From the NCBI GenBank assembly GCA_910574915.1, contig CAJTCR010000003.1, forward strand, positions 62,001 through 126,000: a DNA stretch of 64,000 nucleotides, written 5' to 3'. Made by a program: the position numbers and the translations under genes. This stretch comes from Eubacteriaceae bacterium. GTDB taxonomy: Bacteria > Bacillota > Clostridia > Lachnospirales > Lachnospiraceae. Below, one piece after another: positions 54,770-63,624 of this stretch (the stretch's first letter is position 1; each line of letters starts with the position of its first letter). The notes beneath the pieces are model-generated. The model worked only from the letters and a program-made list of their open reading frames with translations, searched no databases and was not told where the DNA came from.

Positions 54770-55489
54770 CTATTTTAAAATAGAAAATCCAAGGCTTTCC
54801 CCATCCCTTGCAAACATCTGCACTGTTTCCAATGAAAATTGGATAAGGTCTTTGCCGAAATTTGGTAGTTTAGACAGCAGATCATTTGTTACTGTAATAA
54901 TGTCTACTCCACACCGGTCTGCCTGTATAATATTAAACACCTCCCGGCAGCTTGCCCACAGACTCTGTGTACCTGATTTTTGTTTGCATATATCTGCTGT
55001 TTCCTTCATTATCGGCTCTGCATCTACACCTGCATCCATAATTCTTCCCGCAAATACAGATACAATATTCTGTGTACCTTCTGCTAATGCATCTACCGAC
55101 TGCTGAACCTGATTCACCGTAAAGACGGCTGTCACATTCAATTTTATACCATCCGCTGATAATCTTTGAATCAGAGGAATGCTAGACTCTCCTTTTGTAT
55201 TCGTAATTGGAATTTTTACATACACATTATTACCCAAAGCAGCAATTACTTTTGCCTCTTTTTCCATTGTCTCAAAATCATCAGCAAACACTTCAAAGGA
55301 TAACGGCAGATCGGGTATTGCCTTTACTACCTCTGCGGAAAACGACACATAATCGCTCACGCCTGCTTTCTTCATCAACGATGGGTTTGTTGTAAAACCT
55401 TTGACAATCCCTTTTGCGTATTCCGCTTTCATCCCATCAATATCTGCACCATCTGCAAAAACAGCAATCTTTAAATCTTCGGCTCTCAT
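54770..55489 (-). CDS. Transaldolase family protein in the heptose gene set
   Basis: 239 residues, short transaldolase/fructose-6-phosphate aldolase type. Seen: FADGADIDGMKAEYAKG, GFTTNPSLMKKAG, SFEVFADD, VYVKIPITNTKGE with the Schiff-base lysine, LNVTAVFTVNQVQQSV and FAGRIMDAG. It interconverts sugar phosphates including sedoheptulose 7-phosphate, the starting compound for the GmhA encoded 17 bases upstream. I infer it supplies that compound locally. ATG at 55489 is preferred for length and GGAGG ahead. Confidence 0.88.
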   Translation of the reverse strand: MRAEDLKIAVFADGADIDGMKAEYAKGIVKGFTTNPSLMKKAGVSDYVSFSAEVVKAIPDLPLSFEVFADDFETMEKEAKVIAALGNNVYVKIPITNTKGESSIPLIQRLSADGIKLNVTAVFTVNQVQQSVDALAEGTQNIVSVFAGRIMDAGVDAEPIMKETADICKQKSGTQSLWASCREVFNIIQADRCGVDIITVTNDLLSKLPNFGKDLIQFSLETVQMFARDGESLGFSILK

Positions 55490-55506
55490 CTTACCTATCT
55501 CCTCCT

Positions 55507-56067
55507 TTATACAATCGCATTTACCAGCAAATGCCAAATCACGCCCTGCCATCCTTCCGCATGAGGCGTAATCCTTTTTTCATCCACAACTGGTATCAAA
55601 ATACAAGCATCTGATACTTCTTTTGCATATCCACCGTTTCTGGATACAATCGAAATAATTCTGGAACCTTGAACTTTTGCAAGCTTTAAAGCATTTACAA
55701 TATTTAAGGAAGTTGTTTCGCTCCCTCCTCCTACAGAAAATACCATAACAGCATCCTGTTTCTGAATTCTGGATGTTTTCAGCCACTCACAAAAGGTTGT
55801 TTCCCATCCTTCATCATTTGTCCTTGCCGTTAATTCTGAAACATTATCTGTTGGCGCATACGTCTCAATGCCGCCGATTTTTCTGAAATCATTTACAGCA
55901 TGGGATGCATTTGCAGCGCTGCCGCCCACACCTAAAATAAATAACCTGCCTTGTTGCTCCCGTAATGTTTTAAGAATACTGATCGACTTTACTATTTCTT
56001 CCCGTGAAATCTTATTTACAATTTCCTGTGTTTCTGCCAAATATTTGTCCACATATTCTCTGCTCAT
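55507..56067 (-). CDS. gmhA: Sedoheptulose 7-phosphate isomerase
   Basis: 186 residues, SIS-domain enzyme making D-glycero-D-manno-heptose 7-phosphate. Seen: LFILGVGGSAANASHAVNDF (substrate loop), TDNVSELTARTNDEGWE, FSVGGGSETTSLNIV and the C-terminal ITPHAEGWQGVIWHLLV. Zinc-binding His and Glu positions fit the GmhA group. ATG at 56067 follows AAAGGAA. Second enzyme of the GDP-heptose route here. Confidence 0.88.
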   Translation of the reverse strand: MSREYVDKYLAETQEIVNKISREEIVKSISILKTLREQQGRLFILGVGGSAANASHAVNDFRKIGGIETYAPTDNVSELTARTNDEGWETTFCEWLKTSRIQKQDAVMVFSVGGGSETTSLNIVNALKLAKVQGSRIISIVSRNGGYAKEVSDACILIPVVDEKRITPHAEGWQGVIWHLLVNAIV

Positions 56068-56095
56068 TTTTATCGTTCCTTTCTTTTCAAATCTC

Positions 56096-56959
56096 TTATT
56101 CATCCCAGGCAAAGCCTCTATCTGCTGGAAGGATGCGACGCAGTGTATAAATATCACTGTCCTGTATCTGATTCAAACGTGTATGCAGATCCATCCATGA
56201 ATCCCACACCGCACTGATTAACCTGCCTGTAATCCCATCACTCTTATCAGAAGCAAGGTATACACACAAATCAGCCGGAACCTGCAAGTCTGTTCCTCCT
56301 GTTTGAAGCTGCTGCACAGCTTTTACATATTCTTTGCCTATTACTGTTTCATCCACGCTGAGGATATCTGTCAAAAGCTGTGTATTCATAGCTCCTGGTG
56401 CAACTGCATTGATATCTATGCCGTCCTCTTTATATTCCTGAGCAAAATTTTCGGTAATCCTGACAACTGCCGCTTTCGATGCTGCATAAGCACTAAAATA
56501 CGGTCTGGGCGATGCTGCGCCCCCACCTGACAGATTGATAATCTTTCCGTATGTCTGCTTTTTCATATGTGGTATCGCGTATCGTATCATATGTACCGTT
56601 CCATACAAATTCACTTCAACCGCTTTTTTCCATTCATCCATATCTACTGTATCAATAGCACCTTTTGCCCCATGTATTCCCGCATTATTCACTAAAATAT
56701 CAATTTTTCCAAAATGCCGCATACAGGTACTGCATACTTGTGCCGCATCTTCTTGCTTTGCAACATCTGCCTGTATTGGAATCACCTTGCCAACATACTT
56801 CTCTTTATCCTGAAAAACAGAAATGTTTTTTTCTAATTCCCGCATATTCCTTGCACAAACAATTAAAGAGGCTCCTTCCTCAAGAAAACGTTCTGCAATT
56901 TTATATCCGAGTCCACGGCTCGCTCCAGTAATAATTGCTGTTCTGCCTTTTAACTTCAT
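56096..56959 (-). CDS. Short-chain dehydrogenase/reductase in the heptose gene set
   Basis: 287 residues, classical SDR. TAIITGASRGLGYKIAERF (dinucleotide loop), VNNAGIHGAKG, INLSGGGAASP with catalytic Ser near, YFSAYAASKAAVVR (Tyr-xxx-Lys) and APGAMNTQL. It is not a known step of GDP-heptose synthesis. Placed between the HddC-GmhB gene (ATGA overlap) and gmhA, it may reduce or oxidise the heptose or its product. An unusual C-terminal extension (about 240-287) ends ADRGFAWDE. Confidence 0.85.
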   Translation of the reverse strand: MKLKGRTAIITGASRGLGYKIAERFLEEGASLIVCARNMRELEKNISVFQDKEKYVGKVIPIQADVAKQEDAAQVCSTCMRHFGKIDILVNNAGIHGAKGAIDTVDMDEWKKAVEVNLYGTVHMIRYAIPHMKKQTYGKIINLSGGGAASPRPYFSAYAASKAAVVRITENFAQEYKEDGIDINAVAPGAMNTQLLTDILSVDETVIGKEYVKAVQQLQTGGTDLQVPADLCVYLASDKSDGITGRLISAVWDSWMDLHTRLNQIQDSDIYTLRRILPADRGFAWDE

Positions 56960-58299
56960 TCTGCGCCTCCTTTTGGTAATTTTTCTGAAAATTCATACAG
57001 GCTGTTGCAAATTATCTTGGGTCTATTATTTTTCAGCCTTCCACACATGTCGCATTTCAAATCTCCTATCAAAACTGTCTGTAGCCCAATACGATGCCCT
57101 GCCAAAATATCCGTATAAGAATCACCAACCATATAAGACTTTTCCAAATCAATATGATATGTCTCCAATGGTCTTTGAAACAATCCTGTCCGCGGCTTTC
57201 TGCAAGCACACCGTTTGTTCAAAAATGTTTCTCTTGTATAAGCCGTCTTTTTTTCTGAATGCGGACACATAAAAATACCATCTATTTCGCATAGGTTTTT
57301 AACCGACAGATCCAGCAGATATTGATTGATATCATACAGCTTGCCTAATGTCGTCTTTCCTTTTGCAGCAGCCGGTTGATTTGTAACAACAAAAATATAA
57401 TATCCTTTTTCTTTGATTGCTTTAAGCGCCTCCAATACACGGTTCCGTAAAGAAAACTGGCATATTTTTAACGGAGATTCTAATTCTTCTGTATCTTCAT
57501 TAAATACAATTTCATTCACCACTCCGTCCCTGTCCAAAAAAACTGCCGGTCTTTTTTCCAGGAAGCGCTTCTTTGCGTAATCTTCAAATTCTTTCAAAGA
57601 CTCTGGCGTACCAATTTCATAAAACCTTTTATGCACAAGACATGCTTCCAGTTTCTTTTCTACAGATACCAAATTCTGGATATCCGCCACATCAAGAAAA
57701 CATCCCTGTGTATAATTCTCAAACAAAGTACGTTCATAAATACAGACACCGTAATCAATATAATTCATCTGCAAAACAGTATGCAGCTTATCGTATAATA
57801 TAATCTTGCCGTCCTGGTAAATCACATTGCTTTTATCCAGCATGTTCTCATTTTTCAATATTGTCATAAGCGCTTTGGCACCAGATTTTTTTCCGATATA
57901 ATACCGGTAAAGTACCTCTGCGTAATCAATATCCATAAAGGAATCTCCATAGACTACCATAAAATCACTTTTCAGATATGGCAGTGCCTTTCTGATTGCG
58001 CCACCTGTTCCTAACAGCTTTTGTCCATCATAGGAATAAGCAATGTGAATCCCATAGGAAGCTCCCTCACCGAAATATTCTTCAATCATGTGCGCATAAT
58101 GCCCTACACAAAAAACAAAATTTTTAAATCCGGCACTTACCAGCAACTGTAACTGATATGCAAAAAATGGTTTTCCATTTACATCTACAAGCGGTTTTGG
58201 ACAATGGCATGTATAGTCTTTCAGCCTTGTCCCCATCCCGCCCATCATAACAACTACCTGCACATTCGCCGGCTCTAGTAAATCTTCCAATTTTTCCAT
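56956..58299 (-). CDS. Fused heptose-1-phosphate guanylyltransferase (HddC-like) and heptose bisphosphate phosphatase (GmhB-like)
   Basis: 447 residues. The first 240 are a sugar-phosphate nucleotidyltransferase: VVVMMGGMGTRLKDY, CPKPLVDVNGKPF, LLGTGGAIRKAL, VVYGDSFMDIDY. The last 200 are a HAD phosphatase of GmhB type: AVFLDRDGVVNE (nucleophile Asp), VVTNQPAAAKG, zinc-loop cysteines and His (MCPHSEKK and CACRKPRTG) and MVGDSYTDILAG. One chain would both remove the C7 phosphate and add GMP. ATG at 58299 follows GGAGG. GDP rather than another nucleotide is inferred from HddA next door. Confidence 0.88.
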   Translation of the reverse strand: MEKLEDLLEPANVQVVVMMGGMGTRLKDYTCHCPKPLVDVNGKPFFAYQLQLLVSAGFKNFVFCVGHYAHMIEEYFGEGASYGIHIAYSYDGQKLLGTGGAIRKALPYLKSDFMVVYGDSFMDIDYAEVLYRYYIGKKSGAKALMTILKNENMLDKSNVIYQDGKIILYDKLHTVLQMNYIDYGVCIYERTLFENYTQGCFLDVADIQNLVSVEKKLEACLVHKRFYEIGTPESLKEFEDYAKKRFLEKRPAVFLDRDGVVNEIVFNEDTEELESPLKICQFSLRNRVLEALKAIKEKGYYIFVVTNQPAAAKGKTTLGKLYDINQYLLDLSVKNLCEIDGIFMCPHSEKKTAYTRETFLNKRCACRKPRTGLFQRPLETYHIDLEKSYMVGDSYTDILAGHRIGLQTVLIGDLKCDMCGRLKNNRPKIICNSLYEFSEKLPKGGAE

Positions 58300-58312
58300 A
58301 CTTCCTCCGGCA

Positions 58313-59290
58313 TTATCCAATAATCTTCGCACCCTCCATTTCAAACCGGAACCTGACTTCCTGCATTCCTGCTTCCCTTAACACCTTGCGCAGCCGAATT
58401 TTATCCTCCGCATAAAACAACATAAACCCACCACCGCCTGCACCAATCAATTTTCCGCCTTTTGCACCATTTTCCATTGCAAGCTGATACCATTCATCCA
58501 TCTTAGGATTTGACATTCCTCCAGACCGTTTTTTCTTATACTCCCAATGGACATTCATGATCTTTGCAAATTCTTCCAGATTTCCTTCTTCAAATGCCTT
58601 CTTACTTTGAAGTCCAAGCTCCTTGACAAAATCCAGATTTGCCACCATACTGCTATCATGTTCTTTACTCCTCTTATCCTGCTCTGCCAAAATTGTTGAT
58701 GCAGATCTGGAGTATCCTGTAAAAAACAGCAATAAATGATCTTCTAAATTGTATAATGTTTCATCACTCAAGCTCAACGGGTCTACCCATACATAACCAT
58801 CCTTACGAAAGTCCATACAAGTAATCCCACCATATGCTGCAATATACTGATCCTGTTTTCCAATCGGTTCCTTTAAGCGCTCCATCTCAATTTCACAAGC
58901 TTCTTCTGCTAATGTCCTTGTACTGACAATATCTCCTTTATAAGCATGTAGCGCTTTTAGCAGTCCGATCGTAAATGTACTTGAAGACCCAAGCCCTGTT
59001 CCCGCTGGAATATCTGCCATAGAGCAAATCTCTAATTTTTTAGGTGGTATATCCAAAAGCTTAAGCGCCTCTCTTATAATAGGATGCTGGATTTCTTCTA
59101 AGGATGTAACCCGTTCCTGTTTGGAATATTTAATCAGCATTTCTTCTCCAAAGGTTTCATGCACCAGTATGTATACATATTTGTCAATCGCTGCGGATAT
59201 TAGAAATCCCTCATGTTCCTTGTAATAGGACGGCAGGTCTGTCCCGCCTCCTCCTAACGATATTCTTAACGGACTACGTGCAATTATCAT
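58313..59290 (-). CDS. hddA: D-glycero-D-manno-heptose 7-phosphate kinase
   Basis: 325 residues, GHMP kinase. N-terminal IIARSPLRISLGGGGTDLPS, ATP loop ADIPAGTGLGSSSTFTIGLL (about 92-111), and the C-terminal GGKLIGAGGGGFMLFY. This matches HddA, which phosphorylates C1 of heptose 7-phosphate with alpha configuration, leading to GDP-heptose. Fucokinase-like GHMP enzymes are similar, but the neighbouring gmhA and fused phosphatase/guanylyltransferase decide. ATGA overlap with the oxidoreductase gene upstream. Confidence 0.9.
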   Translation of the reverse strand: MIIARSPLRISLGGGGTDLPSYYKEHEGFLISAAIDKYVYILVHETFGEEMLIKYSKQERVTSLEEIQHPIIREALKLLDIPPKKLEICSMADIPAGTGLGSSSTFTIGLLKALHAYKGDIVSTRTLAEEACEIEMERLKEPIGKQDQYIAAYGGITCMDFRKDGYVWVDPLSLSDETLYNLEDHLLLFFTGYSRSASTILAEQDKRSKEHDSSMVANLDFVKELGLQSKKAFEEGNLEEFAKIMNVHWEYKKKRSGGMSNPKMDEWYQLAMENGAKGGKLIGAGGGGFMLFYAEDKIRLRKVLREAGMQEVRFRFEMEGAKIIG

Positions 59291-60270
59291 CGTGATCTCC
59301 TTCCATATATTTTTTCGACGATCTTCAATGCCTCATATGCATCCTCAATACCTCCCATACGCAAAGGAGCACCAGATGCAATCGCTGATACCATATCTTC
59401 AAATTCCATCTTCCATGACTGATCTCCTCTTGGATATTCATAAATTACGGTTTCTGGCGGGCCCATCTCAGGCAGCATTTTATAGTATGACAGCTTTTCT
59501 GTCCCATAACTGCCGCCTATGCCTTCCACTGCCAGTTTTGCTTTTTCACAGTAAATTTCAAAAGAAAACATGTTTTTCCATTCTGTACAGCTCACCTGTA
59601 ACCACGCCGCTCGTTGATCCGCTTTTTTCAGGCATAGGAATCCATTGTCATCCACATCCATATCCCAGAAATACGTTGCCGCAAATCCATCCACTTCTGC
59701 AAAATCACCCATAAACCAACGTGACAGGTCAATCAGATGTACTCCCTGGTCGATTGTCTCTCCGCCACCGGACAGCTTTACATCTGCACGCCATTCCCTG
59801 TCATACCCCACTCTGCCCCCATGCCCATACCTGCCTCGTATAAACATAATTTTTCCAACATCTTCAAGCTCTGTCAGTTCTTTTGCTTTTAATAATGCCG
59901 GATGATATCTGTGATTAAATCCTACTTTTACTTTCAAATCCGTTCCTTTTACTGCATCTATAATCGGCTCTAGCTCTCTGGAACTAATTCCTCCCGGCTT
60001 TTCCACAATCACATGAATCCCATGCTTTACCGCATAAAGTGTAATGGGTGCCAACTGGTAATTCAATACAGCCACAACGACCATCTCTATCTTTCCGCTT
60101 TCAATCAGCTCTTTATAATTATCTGTCACAAAATCACATTTTACTGTTTCAGCCAATTTCTGCGCCTTTTCTATACATACATCACAAACCCCTGTCACCT
60201 GATGAGGAGAGTGCACAGCTTCTGCGCGCTTTCCTCCTATCAAGCCACATCCTATAATTCCTACACGCAT
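59287..60270 (-). CDS. Gfo/Idh/MocA-family oxidoreductase
   Basis: 327 residues. VGIIGCGLIGGKRAEAVH (NAD-binding), VVAVLNYQLAP, HVIVEKPGGIS with the EKP motif, and GFNHRYHPALLKAKEL with the catalytic region; the C-terminal half is the usual beta-sheet domain. It likely oxidises or reduces a sugar-nucleotide at C3. ATG at 60270 follows AAGGAG. Position directly before hddA, with ATGA overlap, ties it to heptose or to another special sugar of this glycan. Confidence 0.87.
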   Translation of the reverse strand: MRVGIIGCGLIGGKRAEAVHSPHQVTGVCDVCIEKAQKLAETVKCDFVTDNYKELIESGKIEMVVVAVLNYQLAPITLYAVKHGIHVIVEKPGGISSRELEPIIDAVKGTDLKVKVGFNHRYHPALLKAKELTELEDVGKIMFIRGRYGHGGRVGYDREWRADVKLSGGGETIDQGVHLIDLSRWFMGDFAEVDGFAATYFWDMDVDDNGFLCLKKADQRAAWLQVSCTEWKNMFSFEIYCEKAKLAVEGIGGSYGTEKLSYYKMLPEMGPPETVIYEYPRGDQSWKMEFEDMVSAIASGAPLRMGGIEDAYEALKIVEKIYGRRSR

Positions 60271-60280
60271 TATTTTCTCC

Positions 60281-61237
60281 TTATCTGCGTACTTCAAATA
60301 CCCATTCATTCTTTTCCAAAAAATCAACGGTTTTCAATATACCATCTCGGATTCCATATTTGGGCTTCCAACCAAGAGAACGCACTTTACTCGTATCCAA
60401 ATAAATAAATGGATTATCACCGATCCATCCTCTTTCCCCGCCTGCATAAGTATATTTTGGTTGCAGCCCCATCCGCTGTGCAATCCATGAAGCAGAATCA
60501 TCCACCTCACAATATTCGTCTGTCCCCAGATTATAAATATTTACCTGGTTCTTCGCCTGTCCAATGACTGTAAAAATTGCATCCAGGCAATCCTGCACAT
60601 ACAAATATGATTTTTTCTGTTTTCCATTGCCCAGTATATGCAAACTCTGCGGATTTTCTTTCAGCTTTTTATAAAAATCAAAAACATGTCCATGCGTATA
60701 CCGCTCTCCCAAAATAGATACAAAACGAAAAATATATACTGTATATCCAAAACCTTGTGCATATGCTCCAAGCATCCCCTCACATGCCAGCTTAGAAGCA
60801 CCATACAAAGACGTCTGCACTGGAAAAGGTGCCTGTTCAGGCGTTGGTATCACTTCTGCTTCACCATAAACAGAACCTGTAGAAGAAAACCCTATATTGC
60901 TGATTTTATTTTTTCGCATAGCTTCCAGCACATGAAACGTCGCAACTGTATTCTGCTCCAAATCCTTCTTTGGATGCTCGCAGCCCATACGCACATCTGC
61001 ATTTGCAGAAAAATGAAACACAAAATCACTCCCCTGCATCGCATATGCCATTTTTTCTTCGTCCAGCGTATCTCCTACCACAAGTTTGAATCTGCTGTTT
61101 TTAGATGCCTGCTCCAAAAACTCTCTTCTTCCTGTAGAAAAATTATCGTACGCGACTACCTCATCCCCTTTGTCAAGAATCCTGTCTACCATGTTTGAAC
61201 CAATGAACCCGGCGCCGCCTGTTACAAAATATTTCAT
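60281..61237 (-). CDS. NAD-dependent nucleotide-sugar epimerase
   Basis: 318 residues. [78 protein letters not shown] (Tyr-xxx-Lys) and FVSILGERYTHGHVFDFYK. Closest in feel to UDP-glucose 4-epimerase-like proteins, but substrate could be GDP-heptose or a UDP-sugar. ATG at 61237 follows GGAGG. Ten bases separate it from the oxidoreductase gene. Confidence 0.87.
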   Translation of the reverse strand: MKYFVTGGAGFIGSNMVDRILDKGDEVVAYDNFSTGRREFLEQASKNSRFKLVVGDTLDEEKMAYAMQGSDFVFHFSANADVRMGCEHPKKDLEQNTVATFHVLEAMRKNKISNIGFSSTGSVYGEAEVIPTPEQAPFPVQTSLYGASKLACEGMLGAYAQGFGYTVYIFRFVSILGERYTHGHVFDFYKKLKENPQSLHILGNGKQKKSYLYVQDCLDAIFTVIGQAKNQVNIYNLGTDEYCEVDDSASWIAQRMGLQPKYTYAGGERGWIGDNPFIYLDTSKVRSLGWKPKYGIRDGILKTVDFLEKNEWVFEVRR

Positions 61238-61289
61238 ATGTATGCCTCCATATATTTTTGTCACTTTTTCTAATCGCTGAATCCTCCAT

Positions 61290-61739
61290 TTATTCTGCGG
61301 TCAGCTCCTTTTCTCGTTTCTGTCCTTTCAAAAATAATTTTTTTGATAGAAAACTATATACCAGCAGTATGCTTGTTGCTCCCGCTTTGCAAAGCATTTT
61401 TCCTGCCTGTACACTGTTTACTGCATCATTTCCTAGCAAATAAAGGTATATAACGTCGTAAAAAAACCACAGAAAAAACGTATTAATCAATAATCCTATC
61501 AGGCTCAAACAAACAAATACAGCAAATTCTTTTTTTCTGGACCAGCCATCCTTATGGTCAAATACGAAATTTACGCTCAACCAATAATTTGCAATCATAG
61601 AGCAGAAATAGGAAGCTATGTTTGAAGCAATATAGTGAATATGATACATACTTAACAAACTAAATACAGCAAAATCAATGATCGCTGTTATAACACCTGT
61701 TAGGCTGTATTTTAATATCTGTATAAATAAATTCTTCAT
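61290..61739 (-). CDS. GtrA-family membrane protein
   Basis: 149 residues with four hydrophobic helices. The typical start ILKYSLTGVITAIIDFAVFS, NIASYFCSMIANYWLS, and the FVFDHKD loop mark GtrA. The family is thought to move undecaprenyl-phosphate sugars across the membrane. Its likely partner is the GtrB-like enzyme at 53771-54745. Confidence 0.88.
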   Translation of the reverse strand: MKNLFIQILKYSLTGVITAIIDFAVFSLLSMYHIHYIASNIASYFCSMIANYWLSVNFVFDHKDGWSRKKEFAVFVCLSLIGLLINTFFLWFFYDVIYLYLLGNDAVNSVQAGKMLCKAGATSILLVYSFLSKKLFLKGQKREKELTAE

Positions 61740-61763
61740 ATGGTATCTTTCCTGTTTTCCTAC

Positions 61764-62482
61764 CTATTTCGGATACAATGTCATGCCTATTGCAATATTG
61801 CAAAACTGTAAAGGAATTGGTATCGGAAAATATCTTTTATGTTTAATAACAAAATATTTTTCTATCTCTTCGATAATTTCATACGGCAAATTAATATGCT
61901 CGGATTGAATAAACCATTTATAATCCATATGATACAAGCGATGAAATAAACGTTCCGCGCTTATTTTTCTGCAAACTGTATACGCAAGGCTCCCTTCGCA
62001 TGGTATCACAATATGTGCTACCCCCCCCTTGTTAATACACGATGCATCTGTTTGACCGCTTCCGGTAAATTTGGCAGGTGTTCTAATACATGAATTGCTA
62101 TTACCCGGTCAAAGCATCCTTTCTCAGCATATATTTCCTGACAGTCTCCCACTATGGCATTCACACGAGGATACTTTTCCTTCAATGTTTTAACTAAATT
62201 TTTTCTTAGTTCCAAAATTGCATAGGACTGAACCTCCATATTTTCAAATGGAATATGGCTGCCAATCCCTCCACCGATTTCTAATGTCTTCCAAAATTTT
62301 TTTCTTTTCTGATCTTTTTTAAAAGCCTTCGCAGGATAATTTTGATTAAAAATCTCTACTGCTCCAAATTTTTTCGGAAGCGCATCCAGCCACTGATGGA
62401 AAAAATCTTCTTTTATTTCTTGTTGCTTTTTATTTAATTTGGGCAATTTTTTTGGCCATTTTTCAACCGTTTTATTTTTCAT
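61764..62482 (-). pseudogene. Class I SAM methyltransferase, frameshifted at a G8 tract
   Basis: Two frames make one protein. The 5' frame encodes LEIGGGIGSHIPFENME (SAM loop), ILELRK, VIAIHVLEHLPNLPEAVKQ and RVLTRGG, then TAG at 62018. The 3' frame continues with VAHIVIPCEGSLAYTVCRK and ends NIAIGMTLYPK at 61764. The junction is eight G (62021-62028); nine G reads RGGVAHIVIPCEG, which is a family-typical strand, in a 239-residue protein. The span is one base short of a multiple of three, as one missing G predicts. ATG at 62482 has GGGAG nine bases ahead; an ATG at 62488 overlaps the upstream stop as ATGA. Off in this sequence. Confidence 0.9.
62021..62028 (-). repeat. G8 homopolymer tract in methyltransferase gene (off)
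   Basis: Eight C on the plus strand. Codons AGG GGG GGG TAG as read; one more G gives AGG GGG GGG GTA and opens the frame. Confidence 0.92.
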
Positions 62483-62484
62483 TC

Positions 62485-63597
62485 TCATCCTCTCCCGTTT
62501 ATGATCTGTTTCCGATACACATCTAAAACTTTCCGCGCAGTCAGCTCCCAAGAAAACCTTTTTGCATTGCTAAATCCCTTTTCCACATAAAACGCATATA
62601 ATTCTTTCTCTTCCTCTAACCGCAGCATATATCCTGCAAAATTCTCCCAATCTGCCGGTTCCACCAGCACTCCTGCATCTCCCACAATCTCTGGTATGCT
62701 TGTAACTTTGCTGCTGATCACCGGCTTCCCAAAATTCATCGCCTCCAGCACCGGCAGCCCAAATCCTTCATACCAGGTAGGATACAAAAATGCAAAGCAG
62801 TTCCGATACAAATTCGCCAGTTCTTCATCTGAAACATACTCTGTTACGATCACATCCTGTGCCAGCCCCAAAGATTCTATTTCCTTCGTAAAGTTCTCCT
62901 GCAGCCATCCATAGCCGCCGGCGATGCACAGCTTTTTATACTCTTTTGACTGTTCCTTATAGCGCCGGTAAGCTTTTAACAGTGTCCCGTAATTTTTCCT
63001 TGGCTCGATCGTTCCGACTGACAGAAAAAATGCGCCCTGCTTTAAGCAGAACTTTTGCAGTACCTGCCGGTCTTCTTTTTCGGTTAAGAGCGTGTCCCGG
63101 TTTCCGCAGTAAATGACCTCTATTTTGTGTTCCGGCACACTTGGGAAAAAATGCAGCAGGCGTTCTTTTGTATATTTGGAAATTGCAATCACCTGATCCG
63201 CAAACAGCATCGCATCGAGCGTTCCCTGGTAGCAAAATAGGCGGTTTGCTTCCGTCGTATATTCTGGATGGTCCATAAAGCAGACATCATAGATCGTAAC
63301 GATCTTTTTTGCCGAAAGATCTTTTGGATAGCGAAAATTGTTAGCGTGCACAAGATCCAGCTTTTTCATCGTGCTGTCCTCGTCGCTGAAATTTTTCACT
63401 AACTTTTCCTCAAAGTTTTTCTTCCGGATTCTTGTAGCATGTTCGGTGGTATGCGGCCTGTAATCATAAAACCACGGCAGCAGCGTATATTCATTTTCCT
63501 TGTCTATCTTTGCAAGCGCCCGGATAAGCTGATCTGCATAAAATCCCGTCCCGGATTTATTTTCACAAGTCTGGCTGATGTCAAATCCTATTTTCAT
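62485..63597 (-). CDS. Glycosyltransferase family 4
   Basis: 370 residues, GT-B fold, mannosyltransferase-like. [20 protein letters not shown] at the N-terminus, [43 protein letters not shown] (nucleotide-binding start of the second half), and the E-x7-E segment [22 protein letters not shown]-mannose-type donors are common in this branch, but the donor is not shown. The stop overlaps the methyltransferase start region. Confidence 0.9.
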   Translation of the reverse strand: MKIGFDISQTCENKSGTGFYADQLIRALAKIDKENEYTLLPWFYDYRPHTTEHATRIRKKNFEEKLVKNFSDEDSTMKKLDLVHANNFRYPKDLSAKKIVTIYDVCFMDHPEYTTEANRLFCYQGTLDAMLFADQVIAISKYTKERLLHFFPSVPEHKIEVIYCGNRDTLLTEKEDRQVLQKFCLKQGAFFLSVGTIEPRKNYGTLLKAYRRYKEQSKEYKKLCIAGGYGWLQENFTKEIESLGLAQDVIVTEYVSDEELANLYRNCFAFLYPTWYEGFGLPVLEAMNFGKPVISSKVTSIPEIVGDAGVLVEPADWENFAGYMLRLEEEKELYAFYVEKGFSNAKRFSWELTARKVLDVYRKQIINGRG

Positions 63598-63624
63598 TCT
63601 CTGTTCTCCTGATTCTGCCGGCTG

